DNA from: Emiliania huxleyi CCMP1516
Taxonomy: Eukaryota > Haptophyta > Isochrysidales > Noelaerhabdaceae
NCBI RefSeq assembly: GCF_000372725.1
Contig: NW_005201192.1
Coordinates: 560,378 to 624,377, forward strand
Length of the DNA: 64,000 nucleotides
Direction: 5' to 3'
Shown: positions 21,803 through 32,530 of the stretch, piece by piece
Numbering within the stretch: the stretch's first letter is position 1
How the letters are laid out: each line of letters starts with the position of its first letter
Program-made: the position numbers and the translations under genes
Notes under the pieces: generated by a model
Seen by the model: the letters and a program-made list of their open reading frames with translations, nothing else
What the model was told of the DNA's origin: nothing
Database searches by the model: none

Positions 21803-24800
21803 CTAGGCCCACTTGAGGCTGGACGTGCGCGCGGAGCCGTCCCGCTCATAGACAGTGATGTCGATGGAGCCGGGCACGTAATCGAGCTTGACCTTCTTTC
21901 CCACCACGAGCGCGTCGGTCGCAATGTCGCGCGCCTGCTCCGACGGGATGGCGTCGAGGACGCGCTGGAAGTCGTCGTTCGCCTCGCCCTGGCACTCGAC
22001 CGTCATGGGCTTGTCGATCGGCGTGGCGAAGAGCGAGGTGCAGACGATCACGCAGACCGAACCGTGCTGCGGGTGGTCGGCCAGGCCAAAGCCGGCCACC
22101 TTAAGGTCGCCGTTCATCAGGAAGCTGCGGTTGCGGCGCTGAGCGTCGCCGTCCGAGAGCAGGAGCTGCGCGGCGATAGGCTCGGGCTGCCGGACGCCGT
22201 AGACGATAGCCTCGCCCGCGGAGCCCGAGAAGGTGCCGCGCGAGCTGAGCCGCGTGGTAAGGTCTGTCGGCGACTTCCCGGCGGCCAGCTCCTCGGCGGC
22301 CTGCTGCGCGGCGTCGTCGAGCGCCGCGACGAGGCGGAGGGTGGGCAGGTTGCCCGTCGCCTTGCGCAGCGCCTTGAGGAGGTCGCGGAGCGCGCCGACG
22401 CCCTCGGCGGTGACGAGCTTCTTGCCGCCCCACGACGGCGGGCAGGTGAGGTGGTTGCCCTCGTAGGCGTCGGAGAGCGCCGCCTCGAGCGTGTCGGCGT
22501 GGTTCTCCGGCTCCTTGCGCGCCTTGTTGACGTGCTCGATGACCGCGAGGCCGTGCGCGCGCAGGTCGAGCGGGATGGTCGGCAGCGAGAGCGTCGGGAC
22601 CGCGCTGCGGTCGGCGGGGAAGGGATCGAAGGAGGTTGGCTGCAGCGCCCCGTTCTTCTTCTCCATCTCGTCCTCGAGGAACTTGACGTGCTCGTCGGGC
22701 AGGCCGAACTCGGAGCCGAGCGACGCGGGCGAGACGCCCGTCGCCTCGGCGAGGTCCTCGAGCGCCGCGACGATCTTCTTGGTCGGGAGGGTCGCGTTGC
22801 CGGGGGCGAGCTTGGCGGCGCCTTGCAGCAGCGAGAGGAGCGAGCGCATCTGCGTGAGCGCCGCGGACATCTGGGCGAGCGTGAGCACCGACGGGTTCTG
22901 CGCGATGGAGTAGCTCGCCATCTTGTCGCTCGCAACCTTTGCGGCGCGGTGGTGCGCCTCGCCGACGGGGAGCTGCTCGATCGCAATCTCGGCCGCCTTG
23001 CGCACGTCATCGGCGGCGCGGGCGTCGTCGCCGGCCGGCATCGTGAGCAGCGCGACGGCGCCGGCGTGCCACTTGCGGAACGCCTCCGCCGCCTCCCGGT
23101 AGTCGCACTGCAGCTTCTCGGCGGCGAGCGCGGCGCGGTGCGCCGCCTCGCACGCGGCCGCGCGCGGGGGCATCATCGAGGACAGCTGGCGCCACGTCGC
23201 GCACGCCGCCTCGGCGCGCTTGATGGCGTCAGGCTCGGCCGCCTCGGGCGCCGGCAGCAGGTCCGACTCCTGCTTGTCGCCAACTTCGCGCAGCGCTTTG
23301 ATGATCTCCGCCGTGTCGACTGTGTCGACCGGGAAGCCGACGAGCTCCTCCGCCTCGACGATGGAAGCCTCGAGCGCGCCCGTCGCCTCGGAGAAGGCGC
23401 GCCGCTCCGCCGTGAGCCGGCGCTGCCGCTCGAGCTCCTCCTCCAGCCTCGCCACCCGCTCGGCCATCGGCGCCGCCAGCGAGGGCAGCATATCGACCGT
23501 GCCGATGGCCGCCTTTGCGCGCTCGGCGTACTCCTCGTCCTTGAAGAGGCGCTCGGCGAGCGGCGTCAGGATGGCGACCGACGCGATCTGCAGCCCCAGC
23601 GCGGCCGAGACGGCGCGCGCCTCCTCGAGCAGCGCCGTGACCTCCGCCTCGGTGCCGCCGAGCTCGGAGCGCATCCGCTCCGGCGTCGAGGCCGCCAGCC
23701 ACTCGGCGACGCGCGTGCAGCCGCGCTTGAGCCGCTCCCACTCGAGGTTGGCGCCCTGCGCGCGCTTGATCTTGTCCTGGAGCGCGTGCTTCAGCCGCCT
23801 CTCCGCCTCCTCCATCGCGGCCCACGCCTCCTCCGCCTTGGGCAGCGACTCGGCGATGGCGGCGTCGGCGGGGCCGCCCGCGCCCGCGCGCTGCAGCTGG
23901 CGCGTCGCAATGGCGTCGCACGCGGCCGCGCGCGCGTCGAGGAGGTCGCCCTGCTTGGCCGTCTTGTCGCCGTTGCAGAACTTCTCCAGCGCCGCCAGCG
24001 GCGGCTCCGCCGGCGAGACCTTGTCGCCCTCGAGCGCGGCGAGCTGCTCCTGGAGAGCGGCCGTCTCCTTCTGGGCCCAGTCGGCGATGTCGGCGGCCTT
24101 CTGCGCCGCCTCGGCGGCGGCGGCGGCGGCGTCCTTCTCGACCTTGCGCCGCTGCACGAGCGGCGGCAGCTCGTCGGCGATGTCGGCGAGCGCCTTCTCC
24201 TTGCGCGCCGCCTTCTTGAGCCGCTCCTGCTCCTCGGCGTCGAGCTTGCCGAGCTTGTCGAGCAGCGCCTTCTCGTACTCGCGCTCCGCGTCGCCGAGCC
24301 GCTTCCAGCCCTTGTCGAGGTCGTCGCCCGGCGGCTTCCAGTCGGCGGGCGGGCGGTCCTCGTCCTTGCGCCGGTCGTCGACCGCGCGCCGGCCGGCGTC
24401 GATCCCTCCGCGCTCCTTGCCCCACTCGGGCTTTGTGTCCGACTGGAACGGGCTGCGCAGGTCGGCCAGCTTCTTCTCGGCCTCCTCCTTGGTGTTGCCG
24501 AGGTCGCCGGACTTGACCTTGTCCTCGAAGTCCTTCGCCTTGTCGTTCACCTTGTCCAGCCACTTGTTCGCGTCGTCCTCGTTCTCCTTCTGAAGCTTGT
24601 CCGTCTCGGCCATCGCCTTGTCGCGCGCCGCCTTCTTGCGCGCGTCGTCGAGCGCCTTTTGCAGCGCGGCGGCGGCGTCGTCGAAGGCGTTCCAGCCGCC
24701 CTGCAGCTTGCCCTCGAGGTCGGGCGGCGGGTCGCGCCCCTCGGCAGCGAGCCGGTCGGCGACGGCGTGCAGCTCCTTGGCCAGCTCCCCCGTCTCGTCC

Positions 24801-26440
24801 AGCTTTGGCGGCTTCTCGTCCGAGAGCAGCTTGTCGAGCTTCGCCTGCTTCTTGGCGATGTCGTCCTCGTCGCCGATGCTGCGCGCGTCGCCGTCCATGT
24901 CGCCCTTCTTGCCCTTGAGCCAGTCCATCAGCTCGTCCGCCTTGTCCTTGAGCCCCTTGAGCAGGTCGTCCGTCTCCTTGGCCCGCTTGGCCGCGTCGAG
25001 GTCCGCGAGCCGCCGGCCGAGCGCGTCCTCGAAGTCGCGCTCGGCCTTCTCCATGTCCTTCCACTTGCCGCCCAGCACCTCGGGCGCGCAGTCCGCGATC
25101 TCGCCCTCGTCGAAGACGGGCTGGTACCCCTCCTTGGCCGCGTCCATCGCGTCCGCCATGATCTCGCCGCGCACCTTGTTGTACAGGTCCGCGAGCCGCG
25201 CCTTCTCCTCCGCCTTTGGCGGCTTGTCGTCCTTGCCCTTCTCCGTCCGGAACTTCTTGAGCCCCTCGAGCTCCTTCTCGCAGCGCTCCTCGGGGTAGGA
25301 GGGCGCCTCGCCCTCCTTCTTGCGGAAATCGCCCTCCTTGCCCTTGGTCCACTTGTTCCTGCGAGCGGCGGCGGCGGCGTGAGTCCCCGAGTCGCCGCGG
25401 CGGGCGGCGGGCGGCGGCGGGCGGCGGGCGTGGTGCGGGCGCACCAGTCATCGACGCCCGTCTTGAGGTCCTGCACCATCTTCTTGAGAGCCGCCTGGCG
25501 GGCCTCGCGCTCCGCCTTCTTGCGCGCCTCCTCCTCCTCCTTGAGCTTGCGCATCATCTCGGCCTCGCGGTCGAGGAAGGCTTGCCGCAGCTTGGCGACG
25601 TACGTGATGACGGACTTCTCGTCGGTGGGGTCGGGACCCGCGAGCTCCTCGGGCTCGAGCAGGCGTGGCACGTCCCACCGCTTCTCAGCGGCGGTGAAGG
25701 CCGTGTCGAGGTTGCCGAGCGCCTTCTTCGGGTCGCTGTTCTTGTCGTAGTTGAGCACGTTCTCGTCGTGCTTGTGCAGCAGCGCGCAGAAGGCGAGGCC
25801 GTCGTTGAAGGAGTCGCCCCAGGTGGTGATGTTGACGCCCTTGTAGCCCGCCGTGCACGCCTTGACCTGAGGCGATGCAGATAATGGGCGCGTCACCGAA
25901 CGCCTCCTCCTCCCACCACGCCACACCACCCTCCCTGCACCCTCGTTGCACCCGGCGTCTACGTGTGCGTCTACGGCCAGCCACCCAGCGCAGCAGCTCC
26001 GACTCGTTCGCGCCGTACTTCTGGATCTCGTAGCGGAGGATGAGCGTCCACGTCAGGCCGCAGATGAGCGTACGGTTGGAGTCGACGAGGTCCTCGGCGC
26101 CAATGTTGACCAGCCGGATCCCCTTCTCCTTCAACGCCTTGAGGAAGATGTTTTGGTTCTCCAGCTTCTGGAAGCGCGACGGCGGCTTCTTGCTGTACTT
26201 TTTGACAAGCGTGCCCGACAGCTCCTCGTACAGCATGATCGGGTTGACACCAGGGCTGACCTCCACCACCAGGTCCTCGATCTTAACGCCGCGAGGCTTC
26301 AAGACGCTGTTCCACCAGCGCGTAAAGGTCTTGAGCTGCTGCGCGTCCTGCGCCTCGCGCATCGACGCAGCCTTGCTGGCGAAGTCCGCATCCTCGGCCG
26401 TGGTGCCTGCGGGCGTGCTCTTTTTGCCAAAGACGCCCAT
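21803..26440 (-). CDS. Actinin-like tandem-CH actin-binding protein with long coiled coil and C-terminal CAP/SCP domain
   Basis: Three exons (26440-25985, 25866-25445, 25358-21803) with GT-AG introns (25984-25867, 25444-25359) give 1,477 aa. Residues ~30-150 form CH domain 1 (LKTFTRWWNSVLKPRG, LICGLTWTLILRYEIQ). Residues ~152-255 form CH domain 2 (GYKGVNITTWGDSFNDGLAF, LLHKHDENVLNY); intron 1 lies exactly between them. Residues ~256-1150 are Lys/Glu/Asp/Ala-rich coiled coil. Residues ~1222-1402 match the CAP/SCP/PR-1 fold: AVIEHVNKARKEPENHADTL, then AALDDAAQQAAEEL, GEAIVYGV and GFGLADHPQHGSVCVIV; the usual HR pair is RNR here. A ~75-aa tail ends SSLKWA. Tandem CH domains bind F-actin. CAP domains are normally secreted, so this cytoplasmic fusion is unusual. 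The ATG at 26440 is preferred over one at 26614. Confidence 0.85.
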
Positions 26441-27084
26441 TCCTGTGCTCACGAGTCCGCCTTCGTCGGCGTCTTTCGGCGGCGAGTGCTCACCAGACGT
26501 CCTTCCAATCGGCGTCACGTGGCCGCTTTTTTTTCTTCCGGTGAGCCAGCCTGCCTCCCTCTCCAACAGGCAGTTGTTTAGGTATGTTGTTGGCAAACAA
26601 GACACGGAGCTCACACAGGATCACAGCGGGAGGAAAGCGGCGAGTCGCAATTCCAGGGGTCGTTGTGGCGGGCCACCCTGTCCAGAAAGGCATGGATGCC
26701 AATCTGGGGTCTCTCGACCGAGTCTGATTTCGCCTCGCCGCCTCCCGGTGGTAAGTAAGGCTGTAGAGCCAAAGCGGCGGAGATGGCGGGGGAGGGCGGG
26801 GGATCGAGGAAAGCACGACTCGCACCGACCCTTCACGAACCGAAAGGCTGCACCCGTGGAAGGCACAGTAATCCGGGCACGTGTTGGGCGCCCCATTCCC
26901 GTTTAGGGCTAGGTCGGCTCAGGGCCCCGTCCACTTCCCTCCCACTTGGCGCGTGATGATGTGGTAGGTAATGGGTCGTGCAGAGTATCGACCTCTGGCT
27001 TGTCAGCCAGTCACTTGATGAAGAGAGAGAGATTTTCAGAAGCCAACAAGAAATGTGGCACACACAGTGATTTGGGCTCGGCAG

Positions 27085-27140
27085 CGCGTCGTCCTCCCAT
27101 CCCTCCCTTGGGTTGTCTGTGTTCTTTCTTTCTTTCTTTC
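27085..27140 (+). repeat. Dispersed short repeat, family B, with (TTTC)n tail
   Basis: The sequence CTCCCATCCCTCCCTTGG followed by TGTCTG and TTCTTTCTTTCTTTC recurs with small changes at about 38130-38175, 41440-41520, 45612-45720 and 59003-59060 on the plus strand, and at 50280-50345 and 53040-53130 on the minus strand. All copies are intergenic. Several share the fuller form CCAAAATCCTGC, GTGGGGACC, GTCCTC, CCATCCCTCG, GGCGTGTC plus the TTTC tail. The ends are not sharp. Confidence 0.65.
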
Positions 27141-27394
27141 GGCAGCTTGTCGACTACCAGCCGAAGCCGGAGTCGGAACCTAGCCGAGATGGCCGCGTCG
27201 AGGTAGAGAAGAGCCGGAGCCGCATGACGGTCTTGGTCGGAGGAGGAGTGGTCGGACTCTCTCTTCTCTTGATGAATGACATTCTCAGACACGGTTCTCT
27301 CCCTAGCAGGGATGCCGGCGATGGTACCGGACTTGGACACTTGCTTGAAGTGCAGTCGGGGTCCCGTACCATGCGCGGATCGGCCCTATCAAGT

Positions 27395-27567
27395 GCTCAA
27401 GCGCTCAAGTGCAGTCATCAGTCAGCCTCACATCCAGGGCCGGGGGGCTAAGAAGCTCACCCAGGGCCAGATGATCGGGATCGGGTTGCGGGCAAGAGAG
27501 CCCTAGCCCTGGGCGGACTTGGAGCACTTGGAGTGCAGTCGGCAGAGCTCTCACATCCAGGGCCTCG
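27395..27567 (+). repeat. Dispersed repeat, family A
   Basis: The core runs from CACTTGGAGTGCAGTC through CTCACATCCAGGGCC, AAGAAGC.CACCCAG, GATGATCGG.ATCGGGTT to GAGAGCCCTAGCCCTGGG. A second partial start follows within this interval. The same block occurs at 50450-50690 (+, with an extra leading copy) and 41785-41880 (-), and short leading pieces at 45562-45585, 50965-51000 and 13425-13445. No coding capacity, terminal inverted repeats or tRNA-like head is visible. Confidence 0.7.
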
Positions 27568-27981
27568 GACGTGCGAGTTTTCGCGGCTGGCTCTCGGTCG
27601 CTGTAAAAGGCTGACTGCCATTGGATTGGGCGACCAACTGCATGCCGCCGAGCGAGGAGGAACAACGAGCCGCGGCCCCGGGCGAAGCCAGCGAGCGCAG
27701 CGACACCGCCATCGACAGCGTCGAGACCAGCGCAGCGAGCGCGGCCGCGCCCAACGGCGCGGCCGCACCTGGCAGCCCTCCGGCGCCCGCTACTTTTTGG
27801 TGGAGGCTTCCCGGGACGGATCTTGCGGCTCAAGCGAGCAGTCGGCGATCCGCCGCATCCTCGTGGCTTCGTCGAAGGGGGGTGTGGCCTGACCACACAC
27901 ACCTAGAGCGCCTCTGGCCATGACTGCAGCCTCACTCTGACGAGTTTTGCCGACGTACATGCCCGCTGGTCGTCTCGGAAG

Positions 27982-28173
27982 ATGCCCGCCTCAAGCGACA
28001 CTCACACGTACACGACGGTGTCCGTGAATCTCCTGGACGCTGGTCCGCCTACTCCCAGTCCCCCACCTAAACAGGCAACGGCGAGATCTGACGATGGGTC
28101 TGGTGGTGAGGACAGGTCCACCAATACAACGGGCACTGGCGGTGCGGATAGCTGCTGCTGCACAATCAGCTAG
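27982..28173 (+). CDS. Small Ser/Thr/Pro-rich frame ending in a CaaX-like motif
   Basis: A 63-codon frame starting MPASSDTHTYTTVSVNLL and ending SCCCTIS. The last four residues (CTIS) fit a CaaX box for farnesylation, with neighbouring Cys available for palmitoylation, as in the tails of small GTPases. It could be a last exon or chance. No upstream exon with GTPase motifs was found. Confidence 0.25.
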   Translation: MPASSDTHTYTTVSVNLLDAGPPTPSPPPKQATARSDDGSGGEDRSTNTTGTGGADSCCCTIS

Positions 28174-29482
28174 CCGGAAGCAGCGCTGATCCGAGTGGAG
28201 ATGATCAGCGTCCGTGATGATTTGGCAGTCTTCTTTCTCGCTGCTGGTCACTGAGACCAGTTAATGTACCGGTGCGGATTAGACTTTGATAGACCCGGCG
28301 AATCGTAGCTATCCACTCCCCTGTGTCAGGCTGTGTGGTCGTGTCCAGAGCAGTCACTGCTCAGACCGTTCTTCATCACATGCACCTCGAACATGGATGC
28401 CCATACCGATACACACTCCCTTCAGCCCTCTCTCTCCCACTAGGCGAAAGCATAGAAAGAACAACGAAACATGCACACAGCGCATCTGCCATCTCTCTCT
28501 CTCTGTGTATACACTCTGACACTCGCCATTGGCCGCGTGCGGAGGCCCGAGGCGTGATAAAACCGCGCCATTCGCTCTCAGCCTCTCACACCTGGCAACC
28601 CCTGTCTGCACGTCTCGCGCGCACACACACATGTGTTGGGTTTGTTATTTTGGTATTGCCGTAATACGGATCTGATGGAGATGGAGCTCCCAGCAGGCAC
28701 AGGCCGGACACCGGGACAACGCGGGGGGATCAACCGGTTCCAGAGGGATCGATCAGAAATCGACCGCCGGCGGTGCGTCAGTGTTGATCTCGACAGCTAC
28801 CACACCCCTGGCTACGGCTTCCGGGATCTCGCCATCGACGTCTTCCTGTACATGGGCCCCGTCCCCCGTGGGGTCGGGCTGACCTGTCTCATCCCTGAGC
28901 CAATGGACTATACCGTTCCCGGGCATAAGCCCCCCCCCCTCCACCCACCCACCCACCACCACACCCCCGTTCACGCGCGCAATCCTGCTGATTCATACCA
29001 TGCTCACTGCACAGTGTTCAGTGACCGACGCCGATCGCTGGGCGCCGAGTCTACACTAGAGGCCCAGGCGCCAGGCCCAGGGCCAGGCCGCGCGTCGTCG
29101 TCGTCTATTAGCCGCACAATCTCACATCCGATAATGCGGGCCGAGCCTCGGACCGCAACTCTTAATGACAAGTACGCACTCACTCACTTAGCCTGTGTCT
29201 TTGGGAGGGTGTTTGTCCCATGTGTCTATCTCCACCATCCTTCGTCACGTAATGTCCCCGAAAATTCTTCAGCAGCGTGCACCTCGATCCTGTACCGTGT
29301 TTGTTATGACCCTCCAATGAACTCACCAGCGGACACCTACCCAACGCGGCCAAAGGATATCCACCTCGAGAACCTCGAGAACACTTACCCCGCCCGAACC
29401 CTGGCTGGGGCTACCAGCCTGAGCGCCATAACATCTCCCACTACACTGGGCGGTGCTGGTTTTGGCGGACACACGCACACAC

Positions 29483-32070
29483 ATGAACCTCGCCCTGCTC
29501 GACCCCTTCTCGCACAACGAGCTGCCCGAGGTGATCGAGGCGAAGCTCGAGGTGCCGTCCACCGTGAGCGTGTGCGCCTTCAACCGGCGCGGCTCAATGC
29601 TCGCTGGCGGCTGCGACAACGGCCACGTCATCGTGTGGGACTTTGAGACGCACGGCGTGGCGCGCACGCTGGAGCTGCACGAGGCGCCCGTCACCTCGGT
29701 CTCGTGGACCAAGTCCTCGCGCCGTCTCCTCTCCTCTGGCGCCGACGGCCGGCTCGCTGTCTGGGATGTGCTCGGCGCCTGCGTCGTGCAGCTGCTGGCG
29801 CGCGAGAACCTCGAGTTCACCGGGGCGAGCACGCACCCGCTGCGGCGCGACGTGTGCCTCGCCTGCTCCTCGTCCACGGTCGTCGCCTCACGCGAGGTCT
29901 CCCTCGTCTTTTGGGAGGCCGCCGGCCCTCGAAGCCTCGCGCTGCTGTCGCCGGACGCACCTGCGGACGAGCCTGCGGGCGGAGGAGGGGAGGGGGCGGC
30001 GGGCGGCTCGGGCGGCTCGCGGAGACAGCCGCCGCCGCTGGTGGCGTGCTTCGACAAGCCGGGCGAGCGCGTCCTCATCGGCTCGGGCAAGGGGCTCGTC
30101 ACTCTGCTCGATTTGAGCGGTGCTCGCCTCGCGGAGATGCAGGCGGCGGGGCGGGGAGGGCGGCGGGGCGCTCGAGGGGGGACGGTCGGAGACATGTCCT
30201 ACGACATGTCCTGCAGGTGGCGGGTGGGCCGGTGCTGCGCTCCCTCGCGCTGTCGCGCGATGGCATGTCTTTCGTCCTCGTGTGCGCCGACCGCGTGATC
30301 CGCGCCTTCGCGCTGGAGCGCTTCTTTGAGGGCGGCGCCGCAGCCGGCCGAGAGCACCAGGACGTTGTCAGTCGCGTGCCGTGGGCGCGACGCCACGCCT
30401 CCCCCTCCGACCAGGGTGGGATGGGATATCAGTGAGGTTGCGTGCGTTACCCACAAAGCGTTGCTGCGGCCTCCTTTGGCGGGCGCCTCAAGCCACAAGC
30501 GTTGTCAAGCCCTCGCCGTTCTCTCGCCTCATTCGCTGCTGGGCCTGGGGTCGACTGCGGCGCCACCAGTTGGCAGCGCCAGCCTCGCCGCCCACTCCCA
30601 CTCGGCGGCGACCTCCTCCTCCGAACGAGCGCCCGACGCGATCGCGTCCGTCAGCCTGTCCGCCTCTGCCTCGCTCAGCAGCGCGCGGCGAACCGCCGCG
30701 TCGAGCAGCGCCGTCACGTCCCCGGCGTCGGCCTCCTCGACGGCCGAATGGGGCGGGGCGGGCGCGGCGCCACCCGCAGGCGCTGCTCCTTGCGTGGCGC
30801 ACTCGGCCGGCTCGGCCCGCTCGGAAGAAGCGGCGGCAGCGGCGGCAGCGGCGGCGGCGGCAGCAGCTGCGGTGCTCGCAGCTGCGGCGGCGGCCAGGTC
30901 CNNNNNNNNNNNNNNNNNNNNNNNNNNNNNNNNNNNNNNNNNNNNNNNNNNNNNNNNNNNNNNNNNNNNNNNNNNNNNNNNNNNNNNNNNNNNNNNNNNN
31001 NGAAAAAAAATTTTTTTTATCTCTCTTACTCAACCACTACGTCAAGCCCGCACCTCATGGGAGAAAAAGCCTTTTTCTTGGGCCCCCTTCCTGGCCGGGG
31101 GCCCCCTTTGCTTGCGCCCCCGCCCTTGGGAAAGCCCCTGGTTTTCCCCCCCCCCTTTGCCCCCCCCCCCTCCCTGCTTCCCGCCCCCGCCTGCCCTCGC
31201 CGGGACCCGCCCCCCCGCCGGGCAGCACAGGCGCTCGCAGCCTTCACCTCGGACTCAGAGCACGTCATCGGCGCGGCGGCGGCCGCCGAGCAGAAGCTCT
31301 ACATCTGGGACGGAGACCGCCAGCTTGCAAAGATGCTGGACGGGCCAAAGGAGTGGCGCCTCCCCCTCCCCCCTCCCCCTCCCGCCCCTCGCCCCTTCCC
31401 TCCCTCGACGCGCTCGTGAGGTGCCTCGGCGCGGTCTCGCCGGCCCCCGCACCCCCGCACCCCTTCACCCGCCACTCCCCCCCCTCCCTCGTCGCCCCCC
31501 TGCGCCCTGCGCAGGACCCGATTGTCTACTATTAATTAATCATTTTAATTATTAATTATTAATTAATAATTAATAATCCCTGCGCAGGACCCGATTGTCT
31601 ACTTCGCGTACCACCCGACGCGGCCGATCCTCGCCTGCTGCGCTAAGTCGGGCGACATCTTCGTCTGGACGAAGCAGTACTGCGAGAACTGGTCCGCCTT
31701 CGCGCCCGACTTCAAGGAGCTCGAGGAGAACGAGGAGTACGAGGCGCGCGAGGCGGCGGGGACGCCACCGCCGCAGCGGGACGCGTCTCTTCACGGGCGC
31801 AGCCGCGAGTAGGAGCGCGAGGACGAGTTTGACCAGCAGCCGGCGCAGGTCGAGGCCAAGGCGGAGGACGAGGCGGAGCACATCGACATTGTCACCCTCG
31901 AGCCCTCCGAGCTGGCGCACTTTCCGGACGCGGACGACCCGGACATCGAGCTCGAGTGCCTCCCCATCCGCCCGCTCGCCGACGACGACGAGTCCGCCGA
32001 GGGCGGCGCCGGGATCGGGGAGGCGGACGCCGAGCGAAAGGCGCCGCTCGGCCGGAAGCGGAAGGTGTGA
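29483..32070 (+). CDS. RBBP5: RBBP5/Swd1 WD40 subunit of COMPASS (H3K4 methyltransferase complex)
   Basis: The start (MNLALLDPF) matches the RBBP5 N-terminus. Exon 1 (29483-30142) carries WD blocks including [20 protein letters not shown] and VWDVLGAC. Exon 2 (30217-30384) carries [15 protein letters not shown] and QDVVSRVPW. Exon 3 from 31231 carries [13 protein letters not shown] and [16 protein letters not shown] later exon starting about 31588 has [18 protein letters not shown] and the hallmark [19 protein letters not shown]. The last exon (31813-32070) is acidic and ends GRKRKV, a nuclear localisation signal. Three introns are GC-AG: 30143-30216, 30385-31230 and 31753-31812; the last removes an in-frame TAG and restores EEYEAREEREDEFD. 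The intron after ~31350 is unresolved. The second intron contains an antisense duplicate and the assembly gap. Confidence 0.88.
30438..30901 (-). repeat. Antisense copy of the C9orf85-like gene's 3' half, abutting the gap
   Basis: This 464-bp stretch is nearly identical to the reverse complement of 36923-37383, that is, the C-terminal coding half and 3' flank of the DUF2039 gene. A few indels are visible around 30458 and 30500. It ends exactly where the run of N begins and lies inside an RBBP5 intron. It is either a recent duplication or a misjoined contig end. Confidence 0.9.
30902..31001. other. Assembly gap (100 N)
   Basis: Exactly 100 undetermined bases. The sequence just to the right (GAAAAAAAATTTTTTTTATC, then repeated long C runs to ~31210) looks like low-quality read end and should be treated with caution. 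Confidence 0.98.
31505..31603. repeat. 47-bp A/T island between 26-bp direct repeats
   Basis: A 26-bp segment beginning CCCTGCGCAGGACCCG occurs at 31505-31530 and 31578-31603. Between them, 31531-31577 is built from ATTA units with a single C. The right copy runs into the RBBP5 coding exon; the left copy duplicates the same intron-exon junction. Confidence 0.85.
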
Positions 32071-32530
32071 CGTGGAGTCGCTCCTTGCTAATGGAGCTCA
32101 ATGAGCAGTGAGGAAAACACACACAGATCACTCCGCGCGTGTGTGGGGGTCTGCGTCGTACGTAAGCTACTGGGTCGGTCGTCGGAGTATATAGCTAGGT
32201 GGGTCACAGGTTTTGAGTGGTGTGTAAAAGAGGGGGCAGGGGGGCCACAGGGGGCGCCCACAAGCACAACGATAAAAGTCCTAAGTCGCGGCGCCGGGGG
32301 GTAGGCCGTCCATATCGGGAAATCGCGCCGCGCAATACACGCACCAGTGTCGCATCTAGGCTCTAGCCAGTCTTCCCCCACAAACAGTGAGGAAGATGGG
32401 GAAGTGGGGAGGTGTGTGTCTGTGTGGTGTGCGGGGGTGTTTGGACGCGCATATGTAATTCTCGGTAATCGAGAGAGAGAGAACAGAGCACACGCCTCAC
32501 GCGACCCCGCGACCCGCGCCTGCCCAGCTG
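32071..32530. other. Convergent 3' flanks of RBBP5 and the MFS gene
   Basis: I see no gene here. The sequence is less GC-rich than the coding DNA, with GTGTGT-type and GAGAGA-type short runs near 32420 and 32470. Confidence 0.6.

Larger units (their letters stand above)
26441..29482. other. Three-kilobase repeat-rich intergenic region
   Basis: Between the actinin-CAP gene (-) and RBBP5 (+). It contains dispersed repeat families described separately (27085-27140 and 27395-27567), one small frame at 27982, short CT and CA runs near 28490 and 28622, and no convincing long gene. A frame at 27643-27940 starts MPPSEEEQRAAAPGEASE and is Ala/Ser-rich with no known relatives. Confidence 0.5.

Noticed and set aside
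22064-25750. 1,228-codon open frame on the plus strand opposite the actinin-CAP gene
   Set aside because: Its Leu/Arg/Ala/Val-only composition is the mirror of a GC-rich coding strand; the minus strand has real CH and CAP motifs.
28633-29646. 337-codon open frame overlapping the RBBP5 start
   Set aside because: Low-complexity His/Pro/Arg content, and it runs out of frame into the well-supported RBBP5 first exon.
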